From the NCBI GenBank assembly GCA_956465555.1, contig OY101130.1, forward strand, positions 1,178,001-1,242,000: a DNA stretch of 64,000 bases, given 5' to 3'. Under the pieces are notes generated by a model. It did no database searches. It saw nothing but the letters and a program-made list of their open reading frames with translations, and had not been told where the DNA came from. Shown here one piece after another: positions 62,403 through 64,000 of this stretch. This stretch comes from Nitzschia sp. pyKryTriq1 (lineage: Eukaryota; Bacillariophyta; Bacillariophyceae; Bacillariales; Bacillariaceae). A program made the translations under genes and the position numbers. Every line of letters begins with the position of its first letter. Position 1 is the stretch's first letter.

Positions 62403-64000
62403 TCAAGATGGAAGGTCGGGAAAGGTGGGTGCCGAAGAGCGATGCGCCACACGCACATACTGGTCCGAAGACAATGGCGAAGAGGAAGAAGAAGACGCTT
62501 GATGGCTGTTGTTTCGATTGTCTTCTAGAAAGCCTCCGCTGACAGTACTGCTACCAGCATGATGATTAGCACCTGTACCAATCTCGGCCATGCTGCCACC
62601 GCCGCCACCACCACCACCATTACGATGACGAGGTGTCAATCGAACTTCTAAAATCGCTTGTAATCCACTTTTCGAATCTTCGCCCGAATACATGTCTTGT
62701 TGTTGTTGATGTTGTTGTTTATCCTCGAGTAGAACATCTCGGCGATCGGGAGAAGAATAGACGATAGTATCAGGTCGTTCTTGTCGCTCCGCATACATGC
62801 CGTCCGTATCTAATCCGACTGCAGACGACGACGACTCTTCGAGTACAGCAAGTTGTGGCTGCTGTTGATCTTGACCCGATGTGGTCGAAGCCAAGGTATG
62901 GCTGCTTTCCACCGTCGTTAGAAAAGCCGCTCCACTATTGCTGCTGTTGTTGTTGTTGTTGTTGTTGTTGTTTCGTGGTCCTCGATGGACTACCACTTCT
63001 CCCTGCATAAAGTAGACATAGGACGACGAATCTCCATCGCCGCCATGAATACCATCATCACCATGATCATCATCATCGTCGTCGTCGTCGTCATCGTTAT
63101 CATTGTCACCGCTACGAAAGATACTACTGTTCTGGCTTGAAGAATAATTGTTGCCCGAAAAGGATGCCGTTTGAGGTCGAGCAAATTCCAGCGTGGGCGC
63201 ACTAATACTACTAGAAGAAGTCGCACCAACATCATCTGTAGCTCGTGGCATCATGGGAAGAGATGATGACAATGGTTGCGTGGTACTTGTAGTAGAGGCC
63301 ACCGATCGAATTTGTGGAGGACTTGGGGGTCCCCGTAGTAGCGAAAAGCCTCGGATGTGTGTTGGTGACGACGACGGGGAGGATGTTCCTGCTGCTGCTG
63401 TAGTCGGCGACACACCAGTGTTGTCGTTGTTGTTGTTGTTGTCGGAAGGATGATGATGATGATGATGATCAGGATGATGATGATGATTATGATTATGATA
63501 ATCTGGATGAACAAGTAGCCATCGTGGTCGATCAATGGTAACTCGTCCCAAGGCGACCGCGGGCAATTCATAGCGATGCCAAAAAAAGGCCATGGAATGC
63601 CACATGAAACATCCGACGACCACGAGTGCTGTGTAGGCGAATCCGTACGGATTGGCAAAGTAGTAGATATGAAAGAGGCAAAACAATAAAAAGAACATTC
63701 GTGGAAAGAATGTAATTCCTTGATCGCTTCGAAGACTGTGTTGTTGTTGTTGTTGTTGTAGTGGTAGTGGTAGTGGGGGATCATGGTGGTGGTGTCGTAG
63801 AGAGCAAGTATCAGAATAACAGTAAAAAGTAGGACAAGCAGTAGCGTGAGTCGAATCGCTTGTTCCAAGTCGACAAGAGCCGAGCCGATTACCCATCCGC
63901 ATCCAGTATGGATATCGGCATCGTTCGGATATCGTACGTAAATACGTACCTGATGACACTAAAGACTTCGACACACCAGACAATCGTCATGACGAGAAAT
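62403..64000 (-). CDS. Membrane protein of unknown function, 5' part outside the window
   Basis: Minus strand, last exon 62403..63858, with an upstream exon from 63950 to beyond the window's right edge. A 91-bp intron (GTACGT...AACAAG, phase 2) joins MTIVWCVEVFSVI to SDSTHATACP. The long frame from 63983 thus runs through the intron and its first 40 codons are not protein. Membrane segments: TIVWCVEVFSVI near the edge, then RMFFLLFCLFHIYYFANPYGFAYTALVVVGCFMWHSMAFFW. A short conserved-looking stretch (RYELPAVALGRVTIDRPRWLL) follows, then about 350 residues of His/Asn/Ser/Asp-rich disorder with SYVYFMQGEVVVHRGPR, LTPRHRNGG and a C-terminal basic/Ser tail. No family is recognised; the product is probably an integral membrane protein with a large cytosolic tail. 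Confidence 0.65.

Noticed and set aside
63859-63983. N-terminal 40 codons of the long frame at the right edge
   Set aside because: A clean GTACGT...AAG intron of 91 bp explains this stretch and joins a better upstream membrane segment.

Overview
The window looks like nuclear DNA of a diatom (stramenopile), probably a raphid pennate; the species cannot be fixed from sequence alone. Genes are protein-coding and lie on both strands. Spliceosomal introns are short (about 90-310 bp, with GTAAGT, GTACGT or GTGAGA donors and AG acceptors). Proteins carry long Ser, Thr, Asn, Gln and Asp runs. Several N-termini show a signal peptide ending in the Ala-Phe type motif (VSAF, AQAF, ADAF, VHGF) that directs proteins into the four-membrane plastid. 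No rRNA, tRNA, CRISPR array or bacterial-style operon was recognised.

Layout. 0-9 kb: a small secreted protein, a repeat-rich spacer with a MITE-like element, a plastid membrane protein with an I29-type domain, a plastid DUF1295 membrane enzyme, and an unknown low-complexity protein. 9-22 kb: a spliced heat-shock-factor-type regulator with a decayed copy of its own 3' end beside it, a mosaic of direct repeats, a RING-like protein interrupted by low-complexity inserts, a PIN/PILS-type carrier, a very large single-pass surface protein, and a predicted thylakoid-lumen protein. 22-25 kb: a broken DIRS-type retroelement with 146-bp direct repeats. 25-33 kb: a TKL-type kinase, a three-exon plastid protein whose last exon is tandemly duplicated, a diatom helical-repeat-like protein, and a CRAL-TRIO lipid-binding protein. 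34-42 kb: two neighbouring J-domain proteins, one with HPD and one with HPS. 42-51 kb: an unknown protein, an I29-like gene remnant, an EF-hand membrane protein, a Nudix-HAD fusion, and an Msp1/ATAD1-like AAA ATPase. 51-57 kb: a MATE-type plastid transporter and a five-exon membrane protein with two bacterial amino-acid-binding (AapJ-like) domains. 57-64 kb: stacked tandem duplications, a second TKL-like kinase, a minisatellite, and a membrane protein running off the right edge.

There is no operon logic. Recurring themes are plastid targeting (five or six genes), membrane transport (PIN/PILS-like, MATE, double substrate-binding protein), and signalling or regulation (two kinases, HSF, RING, EF-hand). 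The most unusual items are the tandem bacterial-type substrate-binding domains in a eukaryotic membrane protein, an I29 propeptide-like domain without a peptidase in a plastid membrane protein, the Nudix-HAD fusion, and the J-domain pair. Spacers are dominated by TAC/TAG palindromic arrays, GTACCGGTAC-like palindromes, a dispersed repeat containing AAGCAGCGAAAA, and many recent short tandem duplications. All homology statements are by eye and no database was searched.
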